Assembly: GCA_905216055.1 (NCBI GenBank)
Contig: CAJMSH010000002.1
Span: 62,001-126,000, forward strand
Reading direction: 5' to 3'
From: an uncultured bacterium
GTDB lineage: Bacteria > Cyanobacteriota > Vampirovibrionia > Gastranaerophilales > Gastranaerophilaceae
Length of the DNA: 64,000 bases
This document shows positions 8,652 to 18,039 of the stretch, one piece after another. Made by a program: the position numbers and the translations under genes. Position 1 is the stretch's first letter. Every line of letters starts with the position of its first letter. Under the pieces are notes generated by a model. The model saw only the letters and a program-made list of their open reading frames with translations, had not been told where the DNA came from and did no database searches.

Positions 8652-10496
8652 TTATTCAACCGTAACAGATTTTGCAAGGTTTCTTGGCTGATCAACATCT
8701 TTTCCTAAGAATTCAGCTATATAATAAGCGATTAACTGCAACGGAATAACTGCAATAATCGGTGAGAACAATTCCTGTACATCAGGAACTCTAATTATAT
8801 GTTCAAACAAATCATTTAATTTTTCATCTTTAGAATTTGTTAAAGCAATCATTCTTGCATTTCTAGCCTTTGCCTCTTCACTGTTTGAAAGAAGTTTGTC
8901 ATAAACTGAACCGTTCATCAGTATTGAAAGAACAGGCATTGTTTCATCAAGCATTGCAATAGGTCCGTGTTTTAATTCACCTGCAGGATAACCTGTTGCG
9001 TTAATATAACTGATTTCCTTAAGTTTTAATGCACCTTCCAAAGCTGTCGGATAATTTATACCTCTTGCTATATATATAAAATCTTTTGTGTTAGCATAAG
9101 CTCTTGCAACAGCTTGAATATCTTCTTTATGAGCAAGAATTTGTTCAATCTTTTGTGGCAAAATCATCAATTCAGCTTTCAATGATGTTAAAGTTGAAGC
9201 AGCAATTGAATCTTTAACTTCAGCCATATACAAAGCCAAAAGATAAAATGCCATAAGTTGAGCAACATAAGATTTTGTAGCCGCAACAGAAACCTCAATT
9301 CCGGCATTTACAGGAATGAGACTGTCAGCCTCTCTTGCCATAGCACTATCTGGTCTGTTTGTAATAATTAAAATATGAGAACCTTTAGCTTTTGCTTGTC
9401 TGATAGCAGTCAAAGTATCAGCAGTTTCACCTGATTGAGAAACACCGATAACCAATGTATGCTCATCTGTAACAGTTTTTCTGTATATATATTCACTTGA
9501 AGCTTCTACATCAACTGCAATTCCGCAGAAACTTTCAATTAAATATTTTCCAACCATTGCAGCATGTAAAGACGTACCGCAAGCAATAATTTGAATACGA
9601 TGCAAATGTTTTAGTCTTTCTTTATCAAGATTAACTTCATTCAAAATAACATTTTCATCAGGAGCATGAAGTCTGCCAACTAAAATATTTCTGATAACAT
9701 CAGGCTGTTCATGGATTTCTTTAAGCATAAAGTGTTTATAACCCATTTTGCTCAATGCAACAGGTTCCCAAGGCAAAACTTCAATTTTTGGAGCAATTTT
9801 ATTTTTCTCAATATCAATAATATCCATACTGCTAGGAGTTAATGTTGCAATCTGATTATCTTCAAGATAAACAGCCTTATTAGTGTGCTTAATAATCGCA
9901 GGAACATCAGATGCTGCGAAATATTCACCTTCTCCGATACCGATTAAAAGCGGAGCATTTCTTTTTGTAATTACAAGAGTATTTTTGCAATCATTGTGCA
10001 TAACACAAAGTGCATAAGCTCCTTCAATCTCAAGAGATGCCAAACGAACAGCTTCAGTCAAATCTTTACATTCAGCATATTTTCTTGCAACCAAATGAGC
10101 AACTGTTTCAGTATCTGTTTGAGAACGGAAAATACAACCTGCTTCTTCTAAAGATTTACGAAGTTCTTTATAATTTTCAATAATTCCGTTATGAACGACA
10201 ACTAAATTTCCGCAATTACAAGTATGAGGGTGAGCATTCAAAAGTGTTGGAGCACCATGTGTAGCCCATCTAATATGTCCGATACCCATTGTTGAATTAT
10301 TAAATTCAGGCTCATGACCTTTCAATTTATCACGTAAATTTTGCAACTTGCCAACAGCTTTATAAACCTTGATATCTTCATCACACATAACAGCAATACC
10401 TGATGAATCATATCCTCTGTATTCAAGCTGTTCCAATCCGTCTAATAAAATATCAACAACAGATTTATTACCAACATATCCTACGATTCCACACAT
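8652..10496 (-). CDS. glmS: Glutamine-fructose-6-phosphate aminotransferase
   Basis: GlmS makes glucosamine-6-phosphate from fructose-6-phosphate and glutamine, the first step to UDP-GlcNAc for peptidoglycan and LPS. The product starts MCGIVGYVG, with Cys2 as the N-terminal glutaminase nucleophile, so the true start is 10496 (614 aa), supported by GGAGAG 8 nt upstream; a reading frame extending 12 codons upstream is not the start. The glutaminase domain covers about 1-230 and two SIS sugar-isomerase domains follow (GTSLHAAM, SQSGETADT, TKSYVAQL). It ends DQPRNLAKSVTVE, the classical GlmS tail. No glmS ribozyme is seen in the short leader. Confidence 0.97.
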   Translation of the reverse strand: MCGIVGYVGNKSVVDILLDGLEQLEYRGYDSSGIAVMCDEDIKVYKAVGKLQNLRDKLKGHEPEFNNSTMGIGHIRWATHGAPTLLNAHPHTCNCGNLVVVHNGIIENYKELRKSLEEAGCIFRSQTDTETVAHLVARKYAECKDLTEAVRLASLEIEGAYALCVMHNDCKNTLVITKRNAPLLIGIGEGEYFAASDVPAIIKHTNKAVYLEDNQIATLTPSSMDIIDIEKNKIAPKIEVLPWEPVALSKMGYKHFMLKEIHEQPDVIRNILVGRLHAPDENVILNEVNLDKERLKHLHRIQIIACGTSLHAAMVGKYLIESFCGIAVDVEASSEYIYRKTVTDEHTLVIGVSQSGETADTLTAIRQAKAKGSHILIITNRPDSAMAREADSLIPVNAGIEVSVAATKSYVAQLMAFYLLALYMAEVKDSIAASTLTSLKAELMILPQKIEQILAHKEDIQAVARAYANTKDFIYIARGINYPTALEGALKLKEISYINATGYPAGELKHGPIAMLDETMPVLSILMNGSVYDKLLSNSEEAKARNARMIALTNSKDEKLNDLFEHIIRVPDVQELFSPIIAVIPLQLIAYYIAEFLGKDVDQPRNLAKSVTVE

Positions 10497-10590
10497 ATAT
10501 ATTTCTCTCCAATAATCTAAAACTCTGTACAATATATTATAACATTGAAAATTATAAAATTACATTCCCTTATAAAAGTTTTACATCGTC

Positions 10591-10619
10591 TTGAAATAAT
10601 TTATCAAATATAGTAATAT
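10591..10619 (+). promoter_or_regulatory. Sigma-70 type promoter for the M48 peptidase gene
   Basis: TTGAAA (10591-10596), 17-nt spacer, TAATAT (10614-10619). The gene's ribosome site and ATG follow at a normal distance (leadered mRNA). Confidence 0.55.
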
Positions 10620-10650
10620 TTATCTCAGGAATTAAGATAGGGGAATTATT

Positions 10651-11352
10651 ATGAAAAAGTTTTTGGTTTTGCTTGGAGTAATGTTAATCGGAACATGCTC
10701 ACTGGCAGAAGAAGTTTACGTTATAAGAGGAGTAAATTTCGGGAATTTTTGGAAGAAAAAAGGGATTGATGAAGAAAAAGTATTATCTGTCGGACAAAAA
10801 ATTATGATGGATAATAAAATTCCAAAACGTATCCCGATATTTGTAGCAAATAACAAATCAGTAAATGCAAGTTCAAATTTATATGACAAAACAGTAACAA
10901 TAAATTCAGGAACTTTTTTATACATAGATAATGACGATGAATTGGCATTTATTTTGTCACACGAAATAGCTCACTCAGTAGATGCCTATGGCGGCATGAT
11001 AAAATATATGGCAATGAATGCAAATTCAAAAAAATATGAACAAAAAGCTGATTTAAACGGAATAGATTACATGGTAAAAGCAGGTTATGACCCGATAGCT
11101 GCAATAACTATGGGAAACAAAATATTTGGCGAACCTATCTGGGATTGGGGCTGCACATATCTTCATCCGAAAGGATCTAAAAGACTTATCGAGATGTACA
11201 AATATATCTATGTAAAATATCCTCAATACTTAAATTCTCCTCTTACTCAAACAGCTTCTTACAAAAACTTTCAATATTCTATGTCAAAAGACATTCTCGA
11301 ATTTCAACAAAAACAGAAAAAACGTAGAATGAAACAACAGGGTGACTTGTAA
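10651..11352 (+). CDS. Exported M48-type zinc metallopeptidase
   Basis: Predicted periplasmic protease related to the M48 (HtpX/BepA-like) group, which often does envelope protein quality control. A signal peptide covers about 1-19 (ends SLA|EE). The zinc site HEIAH is at 104-108, and the third ligand Glu is in EQKAD (E130). Its 233 aa cover the catalytic domain only, without TPRs. The ATG follows AGGGG. The next exported gene overlaps its stop by one base (TAATG), so the two are an operon and are probably translated together. Confidence 0.87.
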   Translation: MKKFLVLLGVMLIGTCSLAEEVYVIRGVNFGNFWKKKGIDEEKVLSVGQKIMMDNKIPKRIPIFVANNKSVNASSNLYDKTVTINSGTFLYIDNDDELAFILSHEIAHSVDAYGGMIKYMAMNANSKKYEQKADLNGIDYMVKAGYDPIAAITMGNKIFGEPIWDWGCTYLHPKGSKRLIEMYKYIYVKYPQYLNSPLTQTASYKNFQYSMSKDILEFQQKQKKRRMKQQGDL

Positions 11353-12182
11353 TGATTAAAAGATTGTTATTAATAAGTATTATATTGACTGGGCTATCTG
11401 CTTTTGCAGAAGAAGTGCCTGTAACCATTACGCCTACACAAAAAATTTCAACAGGTGATAAATATTTGAAAGAAGGCGATGCCGTAAGCTTTACAGATAT
11501 TAACACGGGTGATGAAATTACAGGTATAATCAAAGAAATTCACCCAAACGGCTTGGCAGGAGATCCTGCATCAATTCTTATTAATAATTTTAAATACAAA
11601 ACTTCCGATAAAATACTCAACGGACAAATTTATATTAAAGGCGGAGAACATAAAAAATACCAAGACTTAGCAGATAACGGCATAGCTCCTGCTTTAGTCA
11701 TAATAAGAGGCGGAGAAGTAATTTTACAGCCAAATAAAACAAAACTTACAGTATTTTTTAACGATTACATAAATTCAGAAGACACACCTGTAAGAATTAC
11801 ACCGGCACAGAAAATTTCTACCTGCTTTAACGAAATAGAAATAGGTGACCGAATAAAATTTAACATAGTAAAAGATGTTTATAAAAACGGGAAACTTTAC
11901 ATTAAAAAAGATACTCCGATATATGGAATTGTAGATTATGTAAGCGATAACGGCTGGGCTTATGACAACGCTCAAATAGATTTCAAAAAATTCCAAACAA
12001 AAACAGCAGATGGGAAAATTATAACAATTAACAATCCTTTATCTATAAACGGATTTGAAATCCTAAAATTCAAATCAAATAGAACAGCACAATTTTTCAA
12101 TTACTGCGGCATTATTTTTAGGGGTAAAGAAATTGAAATCATACCGCCAAAAGATAATATTGAATTTAATATTTGGTTATAA
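11352..12182 (+). CDS. Exported protein with two tandem beta-rich repeats
   Basis: The signal peptide is about residues 1-19 (ends AFA|EE). The mature protein carries the same block twice: VTITPTQKIST near residue 25 and VRITPAQKIST near residue 140, each followed by a 'GD.I.F...' segment, a 'I.G.I..I..NG' segment and a 'NFK.KT.DG' stretch. This is an internal duplication. The layout is reminiscent of the exported protein at 3107-3781 (threshold values set by 'G..I.G.I'), so both may belong to one envelope-protein group. Function is unknown. It is translationally coupled to the upstream M48 peptidase, which may act on or with it. Confidence 0.75.
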   Translation: MIKRLLLISIILTGLSAFAEEVPVTITPTQKISTGDKYLKEGDAVSFTDINTGDEITGIIKEIHPNGLAGDPASILINNFKYKTSDKILNGQIYIKGGEHKKYQDLADNGIAPALVIIRGGEVILQPNKTKLTVFFNDYINSEDTPVRITPAQKISTCFNEIEIGDRIKFNIVKDVYKNGKLYIKKDTPIYGIVDYVSDNGWAYDNAQIDFKKFQTKTADGKIITINNPLSINGFEILKFKSNRTAQFFNYCGIIFRGKEIEIIPPKDNIEFNIWL

Positions 12183-12183
12183 G

Positions 12184-12861
12184 CTACATTAATAAATCAG
12201 ACACTTTTTTGAAAAATACTCTTGAAGCATCCATTGCTGAATTTATTGAATTTTGAGCTATAACAGGCCACTTTTGGACATTATTTGCGTTTGGAATTTC
12301 TGTATCTTTTGTATTATTGACAACACTCATAAAAATATCATCAAAACCGTCATCTTTAAATTTTATATTTGAATTAGAACTTTTGGCAATAAATTCATCT
12401 TCATGTCTATACAAAAAATCCTCAAAATTCTTATGAATTTTCATCTCTCGGATTTTTTCAATAAAATTTCCACGTTCAACATGTAACCCAATACTCATAT
12501 CATCTAAAAAATGTTTTGCTCTTCCGGCTTGCTCCACCATTTTTATAAAAGAATTTTTTTCTCGATATTGATACATTAAATCAATATGTTCATTAAATTT
12601 TGCTCTTGCATTATGTGCCCAGTCAAAATCTAAAAAACTAGAACGTGGTTTAAAATATGATTCAAATGGATAATAAAAATGAGTATTTGATTTTATACCA
12701 AGTTCATCAAAATCAGGAGCTTGAACAGCTTCGCGAATTATAGGAATATATTTTTTTAACTTTGGAAACTCATTTGCTATAACTATATCCGCAATCTTTC
12801 TGTGCGTATTGTAATTAAATCCGAAATTTATATTATTATTTTGAATCTTATCTATTTTCAT
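12184..12861 (-). CDS. Zinc-dependent phospholipase C-like protein (alpha-toxin catalytic fold)
   Basis: The family cleaves phospholipid head groups using three zinc ions. The product (225 aa) has no signal peptide, but its metal-ligand pattern matches clostridial alpha-toxin closely: H20 (NTHRKI), D50 (APDFDE), H61, H117-x3-D121-x5-H127 (AGRAKHFLDDMSIGLHVE) and H143-x3-E147 (IHKNFE). The family's H126/D130/H136 and H148/E152 have the same spacings. The N-terminal Trp ligand of secreted family members is not visible. Residues 8-16 (NNNINFGFN) carry the F-x-G-like motif also seen in other proteins here. The role (own membrane turnover versus effector) is unknown. A TAAAAT box 6 nt before the ATG suggests a leaderless mRNA. 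Confidence 0.75.
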   Translation of the reverse strand: MKIDKIQNNNINFGFNYNTHRKIADIVIANEFPKLKKYIPIIREAVQAPDFDELGIKSNTHFYYPFESYFKPRSSFLDFDWAHNARAKFNEHIDLMYQYREKNSFIKMVEQAGRAKHFLDDMSIGLHVERGNFIEKIREMKIHKNFEDFLYRHEDEFIAKSSNSNIKFKDDGFDDIFMSVVNNTKDTEIPNANNVQKWPVIAQNSINSAMDASRVFFKKVSDLLM

Positions 12862-12873
12862 AACTAAATTTTA
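12859..12873 (-). promoter_or_regulatory. -10 element placing +1 at the phospholipase-like ATG
   Basis: On the minus strand TAAAAT (12873-12868) precedes the ATG (12861) by exactly 6 nt, with no ribosome site. The -35 match (CTGTTA, 17-nt spacer) is weak. Confidence 0.4.
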
Positions 12874-12922
12874 TCTCATAAAGCTTAAAATAACAGATGA
12901 TTTAAGAATTATTAAGAGAAAA

Positions 12923-12948
12923 AAAAGACCTCAATAAAGAGGTCTTTT
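12923..12948 (-). terminator. Terminator after clpB
   Basis: Stem AAAAGACCTC / GAGGTCTTTT with a 6-nt loop and a T run on the minus strand, just past the clpB stop. Confidence 0.8.
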
Positions 12949-12973
12949 AATTCACCATTGTTTTATATTACTA

Positions 12974-15571
12974 TTATCCTTTTTTGAAAACAATTTCATC
13001 ATTTTCAACATCAATTACAACTTTATCACCTCTCAAGAATTTTTGTGACAAAATTTGTTTTGATAACGGATTTTCAATCAATTGTCTGATTACACGTTTC
13101 AAAGGTCTTGCACCATATACAGGATTGAACCCTCTTGTTGCAAGAAATTCTTTAGCATCATCAGTTATTGCAAATTCAAGTTCCTGATCTTTCAATAGTC
13201 TTCTCAAGTAATCCATTTGAATATCAACGATTTTAGTCAAATCTTGCATATTCAATGCTCTAAAGAAGATTGTTTCATCAATTCTGTTTAAAAATTCAGG
13301 TTTAAATCTGCTTCTCAAAACTTCTAAGACTTTTTCTTTAGTCTCTTCAAAATTTTGAGTAGATCCGATTGAATTTAATGTACTTTCAAGAATAATATCA
13401 CTTCCGATATTTGAAGTCATAATAATCAAAGTATTTTTAAAATCAACAGTTCTTCCTTTTGAATCTGTCAAACGACCGTCATCAAAGATTTGAAGCATAA
13501 TGTTAAATACATCCGGATGAGCCTTTTCAATTTCATCAAAAAGAACAACTGAATAAGGTTTTCTTCTTACAGCTTCAGTCAATTGACCGCCTTCATCGTA
13601 ACCGACATATCCCGGAGGGGCTCCGACCAATCTTGATACGTTGTGTTTTTCCATATATTCAGACATATCAATACGAATTAGTGCATCTTCATCATTAAAC
13701 ATAAATTCTGCCAATGATTTTGCAAGTTCAGTTTTACCAACACCGGTTGGCCCTAAGAATAAGAATGTACCAATCGGACGTTTTGGATCCTTCAAACCTG
13801 AACGAGCACGACGAATAGCATCTGATACTGTATCAACAGCTTCTTCTTGACCGACAAGACGTTTATGCAAAATATCTTCCATATTCAAAAGTTTTTGTTT
13901 TTCACTTTCAACAAGTTTTGTAACAGGTATTCCTGTCCATTTACTTACGACATTTGCAATATCATCTTCATCAATTTCTTCTTTTAACAATTTATTATCT
14001 GTTTTTTCTTTATTTTGAACAGCTTTTAATTGTTTTTCCAATTCAAGAAGTTTGCCATATTTAAGTTCTGCTGCTGTTTGCAAATCTGTATTACGTTCAG
14101 CTTCGTCAATTTTATTCTTAACCTTTTCAATTTCTTCTTTTATACCGGCTTCACCAGTGATAGATGCTTTTTCTTGCTCCCATTGAGCTTTTAATTTAGA
14201 AATTTTACCTTCTAAATCATCTATTTGTTTTGTCAAATCGGCAACTTTTGCTTTTGCATCATCGTCATCTTCTTTTTTCAAAGCTTCACGTTCAATTTCA
14301 AACTGAATTTTTTGACGCATCATTTTATCAATTTCTTCAGGCATAGAATCAATTTCGATACGTAAAGAAGATGCAGCTTCATCAATCAAATCGATTGCTT
14401 TATCCGGTAAAAATCTGTCTGTAATATATCTATCAGACAATTTTGCAGCTGCAATCAAGGCACTGTCTAATATTCTTATACCATGGTGAACTTCATATTT
14501 TTCTTTCAAACCCCTTAAAATAGAAATTGTATCTTCTACTGATGGTTCACCAACCAATACAGGTTGAAATCTTCTTTCCAGAGCTGGATCTTTTTCTATA
14601 TATTTACGGTATTCATTAACTGTTGTAGCACCGATTGTTCTTAATACCCCACGAGCAAGCATTGGTTTTAATAAGTTACCTGCATCCATTGAGCCTTCTG
14701 TTGCACCGGCACCTACAACCGTATGTAATTCATCAATGAACATTACAATCTCACCGTTTGATTCTTCAACTTCTTTCAATACGGCTTTCAAACGTTCTTC
14801 AAATTCTCCTCTGAATTTTGCACCTGCAACCAAGGCACCCATATCAAGAGAAACAAGTTTTACATCCTTCAAACTTTCAGGAACATCTCCACGAACTATA
14901 CGTTGAGCAAGTCCTTCAACGATTGCAGTTTTACCAACACCAGGTTCACCGATTAATACAGGGTTGTTTTTTGTTCTTCTGTTTAAGACCTGAATAATTC
15001 TTCTGACTTCTTCATCTCTGCCAATTACAGGGTCCAATTTACCCTTTCTTGCCAAAGCAGTTAAATCAGTTGAGAATTTTTCCAACGCTTTCATATTTTC
15101 TTCAGCATTTTTATTATCCACTTTTTTATTACCTCTTATTTTTTTCATTGCATTTAAAACTTTTGTTGCATCTACATTATAATTTTTCAAAAGCAACTGT
15201 ATCGGGCTATTATCCAACCTTGTCATTGCTAATAATATAGATTCAGCACTGATAAACTCATCTTTAAATTCCTCAGACTGCTGACCTGCAAGATCTAACA
15301 ATCGATATGTTACTGTTGATAGAAAGACCTGACCTGAAGGCGGACCTGATATAGTCGGAAAAGAATTAACAACAGATACAACTTTGTCAATAAATCCTTG
15401 ATTTAAAAGTTTTAGCTCAGTCAAATAATCCTTTATAGCACCGCTATCTTTTATCATAGCAAGCATAATATGCTCAGGCTGCATTTCTGAATTTCGGTGT
15501 TCCTGCATAATAGCACCGGCTGAATTCAAAAGTTCCTGAGAATAATTAGTAAACTTTTCAAAATTTGGCAT
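12974..15571 (-). CDS. clpB: Disaggregase ClpB (Hsp100 chaperone)
   Basis: ClpB threads aggregated proteins through its ring with DnaK. The N-terminal Clp repeat domain (about 1-150), AAA+ domain 1 with Walker A GEPGVGKT (near 207) and Walker B, a coiled-coil middle domain (about 400-530, many KEEIE/KLKAQ heptads), and AAA+ domain 2 with GPTGVGKT and FLFLGPT are all present. The C-terminal domain ends at about 865. I start at ATG 15571 (865 aa) because AAGGAG sits 9 nt upstream; a TTG at 15580 is directly against that site and is not usable. No CIRCE element is seen upstream. Confidence 0.96.
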   Translation of the reverse strand: MPNFEKFTNYSQELLNSAGAIMQEHRNSEMQPEHIMLAMIKDSGAIKDYLTELKLLNQGFIDKVVSVVNSFPTISGPPSGQVFLSTVTYRLLDLAGQQSEEFKDEFISAESILLAMTRLDNSPIQLLLKNYNVDATKVLNAMKKIRGNKKVDNKNAEENMKALEKFSTDLTALARKGKLDPVIGRDEEVRRIIQVLNRRTKNNPVLIGEPGVGKTAIVEGLAQRIVRGDVPESLKDVKLVSLDMGALVAGAKFRGEFEERLKAVLKEVEESNGEIVMFIDELHTVVGAGATEGSMDAGNLLKPMLARGVLRTIGATTVNEYRKYIEKDPALERRFQPVLVGEPSVEDTISILRGLKEKYEVHHGIRILDSALIAAAKLSDRYITDRFLPDKAIDLIDEAASSLRIEIDSMPEEIDKMMRQKIQFEIEREALKKEDDDDAKAKVADLTKQIDDLEGKISKLKAQWEQEKASITGEAGIKEEIEKVKNKIDEAERNTDLQTAAELKYGKLLELEKQLKAVQNKEKTDNKLLKEEIDEDDIANVVSKWTGIPVTKLVESEKQKLLNMEDILHKRLVGQEEAVDTVSDAIRRARSGLKDPKRPIGTFLFLGPTGVGKTELAKSLAEFMFNDEDALIRIDMSEYMEKHNVSRLVGAPPGYVGYDEGGQLTEAVRRKPYSVVLFDEIEKAHPDVFNIMLQIFDDGRLTDSKGRTVDFKNTLIIMTSNIGSDIILESTLNSIGSTQNFEETKEKVLEVLRSRFKPEFLNRIDETIFFRALNMQDLTKIVDIQMDYLRRLLKDQELEFAITDDAKEFLATRGFNPVYGARPLKRVIRQLIENPLSKQILSQKFLRGDKVVIDVENDEIVFKKG

Positions 15572-15697
15572 ACACGTCAACTCCTTTTACAAAAACTCTT
15601 ATAATTATATTTTAACGTTAATTTTACAAAAATCATTGAAATTAATGTTTAATTAATTATTCAAAATAAAACAAATTTTTAAATAACCAAAATGCTA

Positions 15698-16063
15698 TTA
15701 ACTTTTACTATCAAAAGAAGTTAAAAAAGCAATAGGAATCATTCCAATTGATGCTCCGCAAAAATATAATAAAGGAACGGAAATTATTGTTAAAAGAACT
15801 GCATGGAAAGAATTAAAAATATTTTTTGCATTGATTATTGCAATAGATATCACAACTCCATATAAAATTGCAATAACAGGTCCATAAACAAGAGCCAATT
15901 TAGTACCATCTTCAAATGTTTTTGCTTCAGGATAACAAGCTGAAATTATTAAACCGCATATTAACCCGGCAACAAAGGCTCCCAGTATGGAATAAACCAG
16001 ATAAAATCCGAAAATTTCAGCTCCTTTACGCTTATAAGATAAATCAAACAAGTTTTTAAACAA
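15698..16063 (-). CDS. Small four-helix membrane protein
   Basis: I do not recognise the family. The product has a short polar N-terminus and four hydrophobic stretches (for example FGFYLVYSILGAFVAGLICG and LLTIISVPLLYFCGASIGMI). The frame stays open upstream into recO, but AGGAG at 16078-16074 is 10 nt before a TTG at 16063, which I take as the start (121 aa). It directly follows recO and probably belongs to the same transcript. The TTG start is uncertain; no ATG fits better. Confidence 0.55.
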   Translation of the reverse strand: MFKNLFDLSYKRKGAEIFGFYLVYSILGAFVAGLICGLIISACYPEAKTFEDGTKLALVYGPVIAILYGVVISIAIINAKNIFNSFHAVLLTIISVPLLYFCGASIGMIPIAFLTSFDSKS

Positions 16064-16076
16064 TTTTACAACACTC

Positions 16077-16838
16077 CTATCTGATTTCCTGTAAAATATT
16101 TGTAGAATTAAACTTTTTAGATGAATGAATATCAATATATTCTTTCAAAAGTTCAAAACAAACATTACATACCTTCTCATTAGCCTTCTTGTCATAATCA
16201 GATTCATAATCAAAATCATATTGCAAACAAGAATTTAAAAAATCTCTTAACTTATAATGCATTAAGGTATGTTGATTATATTTTTCACTGCAATTTTTGC
16301 ATAAGATTCCACCCATTTGAGAAGAAAAATACATATTTTCATCCTTAATAGGTTCCCCACAGCAAAGACAACTGTCTAATTCAACTCCCAAGCCTGAAAC
16401 AAGCATCATTTTCAACTGAAATTTTATAACCGCAATCATTATTTCAATATTATTTTCAGCATTACAAATTTTATCTAAAGCCTTATATAAAATCTGATAA
16501 ATTTCGGAAGAACAAGGATCATCTTCTACTCCAAAGTTATTAACAACTTCAGATATATACATGGAATAAAAGATTTTATCCATATTCTGACGAGTTTTGT
16601 TAAACGTATTCAAAGCCTCTGCCTGACAAATTCTATCAAGATTTTTACCTTTATAAAGCATAATCTTATTTGCAACAAGTAAATCCATTCTTGCGCCAAG
16701 CTTGCTTTTAGGCTTTTTTACGCCCTTTGCAACTCCCCTTATAAGTCCTTTTTCCTTTGAATACATTACAATAATCTTATCAGCTTCACTTAAGTTATAA
16801 GCCTTAAGATTTATTGCGTCAGTTATAAAATTGTTCAT
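16077..16838 (-). CDS. recO: DNA repair protein RecO
   Basis: RecO anneals single strands and loads RecA with RecR in gap repair. The N-terminal OB fold is seen (ITDAINLKAYNLSEADKIIV, then GLIRGVAKGVKKPKSKLGA), followed by a helical part and a C-terminal zinc finger (CLCCGEP ... CKNCSEKY, about residues 157-185). Length 253 aa is normal. The gene starts 30 nt after pilT ends on the same strand and runs into the small membrane protein, suggesting one transcript. Confidence 0.92.
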   Translation of the reverse strand: MNNFITDAINLKAYNLSEADKIIVMYSKEKGLIRGVAKGVKKPKSKLGARMDLLVANKIMLYKGKNLDRICQAEALNTFNKTRQNMDKIFYSMYISEVVNNFGVEDDPCSSEIYQILYKALDKICNAENNIEIMIAVIKFQLKMMLVSGLGVELDSCLCCGEPIKDENMYFSSQMGGILCKNCSEKYNQHTLMHYKLRDFLNSCLQYDFDYESDYDKKANEKVCNVCFELLKEYIDIHSSKKFNSTNILQEIR

Positions 16839-16867
16839 ACAACTATCTCTTTGATTTAATAAGCTAC

Positions 16868-17980
16868 TTAGCCGTTATAACCGAATGTTCCGTGGAATAC
16901 ACCTCTAAACATTTGTTGAAGTTCATTTTTATTATCAGAATAAGACATCGCAACATCTTCAGTTATTAAATCTTGTTCAAATAAACGATATAAAGATGCA
17001 TTCATCGTAATCATATTATTGAATGAACCCTTCTTAACAAGTTCATAAATTTCTTCCAATTTATCTTTTTCAATAAAGTCTTTAACAGTAGGTGTTACAA
17101 CTAAAACTTCACATGCCGGACGACGACCTGAACCGTTTGAAATAGGAACAAGTTTTTGAGAAACAGTTCCTCTTAAAATTGAAGCCAATTGTCCTCTTAC
17201 AAAATCTCTATCAGAAGGCTCAAACATATTTACAATTCTGTTTACAGTTTGAATTGCATCGTTTGTGTGAATTGTTGCAAATACAAGGTGACCTGTTTCT
17301 GCAGCTTTTAAAGCAGCAATTACTGTTTCTTTATCTCTTATTTCACCAATAAATATAACATCAGTGTCTTGTCTTAAGGCATATTTTATACCATCAGGGA
17401 AAGACGGTGTATCAATTAATACCTGTCTTTGAGATACAAGACATCTTTTATTTGTAAAAATAAATTCAACCGGATCTTCAATAGTTATAATATGTTTTGG
17501 ATAATTAATATTAATATAATCAATTAGAGAAGCAATTGTTGTCGATTTACCAGATCCAGTAGGCCCTGTAATCAAAACAAGTCCATTATTCAAAGTAGCA
17601 AATTGTTCAATAGATTCAGGCAACATTAATTCGGATACTCTTTTAATATTATAAGGAATAGTTCTTATAACCAAAGCACTCTTACCTAACTGGCGGCTCA
17701 AATTAACCCTGAAACGAGAAACCCCGTGGATTTCATACGCAAAATCAAGATCAAATACAGAATTTACTTTTCCTTTAAAATGTACGGGTAACAAAATATC
17801 ATAAGCGATAGCGATATCATCTTCCGTCAAAACAGGCATGTCAACCTTTGTAATTCTGCCATCAATTCTAATTGCAGGATGTTCGTCAACCTGCAAATGA
17901 ATATCTGAAGCACCTACTGCAACAGCTTTTTTTAAAAAAGAGATTATATTAAATTTCGAACCTGAATAGTTTTCTGCCAT
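16868..17980 (-). CDS. pilT: Type IV pilus retraction ATPase PilT
   Basis: Hexameric ATPase that disassembles type IV pili and drives twitching. Walker A is GPTGSGKST (about 141-149); the Asp box and Walker B follow (VIFIGEIRDKETV); the His box is FATIHTNDA. The N-terminal domain has SDIHLQVDEHPAIRIDG, typical of PilT. The conserved C-terminal part reads FVRGQLASILRGTVSQKL. No pilB, pilC or pilM is next to it; a prepilin-like gene lies far away at 60.6 kb. Its promoter is TTGTCA-17-TATAAT. Confidence 0.93.
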   Translation of the reverse strand: MAENYSGSKFNIISFLKKAVAVGASDIHLQVDEHPAIRIDGRITKVDMPVLTEDDIAIAYDILLPVHFKGKVNSVFDLDFAYEIHGVSRFRVNLSRQLGKSALVIRTIPYNIKRVSELMLPESIEQFATLNNGLVLITGPTGSGKSTTIASLIDYININYPKHIITIEDPVEFIFTNKRCLVSQRQVLIDTPSFPDGIKYALRQDTDVIFIGEIRDKETVIAALKAAETGHLVFATIHTNDAIQTVNRIVNMFEPSDRDFVRGQLASILRGTVSQKLVPISNGSGRRPACEVLVVTPTVKDFIEKDKLEEIYELVKKGSFNNMITMNASLYRLFEQDLITEDVAMSYSDNKNELQQMFRGVFHGTFGYNG

Positions 17981-18002
17981 GCTAACCCTCTCTAATATTT
18001 AA

Positions 18003-18031
18003 ATTATAACATTCTTTAGACCTGTTGACAA
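18003..18031 (-). promoter_or_regulatory. pilT promoter
   Basis: On the minus strand TTGTCA (18031-18026), exactly 17 nt, TATAAT (18008-18003); the AGAGGG ribosome site and ATG follow 15-20 nt on. Confidence 0.7.
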
Positions 18032-18039
18032 TAATACAT

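Noticed and set aside
8652..10532. Longer glmS start 12 codons upstream
   Set aside because: Would block the N-terminal Cys nucleophile; MCGIVGYVG start has a good ribosome site.
10497..10560. glmS ribozyme
   Set aside because: The leader is too short and lacks the ribozyme core.
13641..13850. Plus-strand frames inside clpB and other long genes
   Set aside because: Antisense shadows of conserved coding sequence.
12974..15580. TTG start for clpB
   Set aside because: Directly against AAGGAG; the ATG three codons later has correct spacing.
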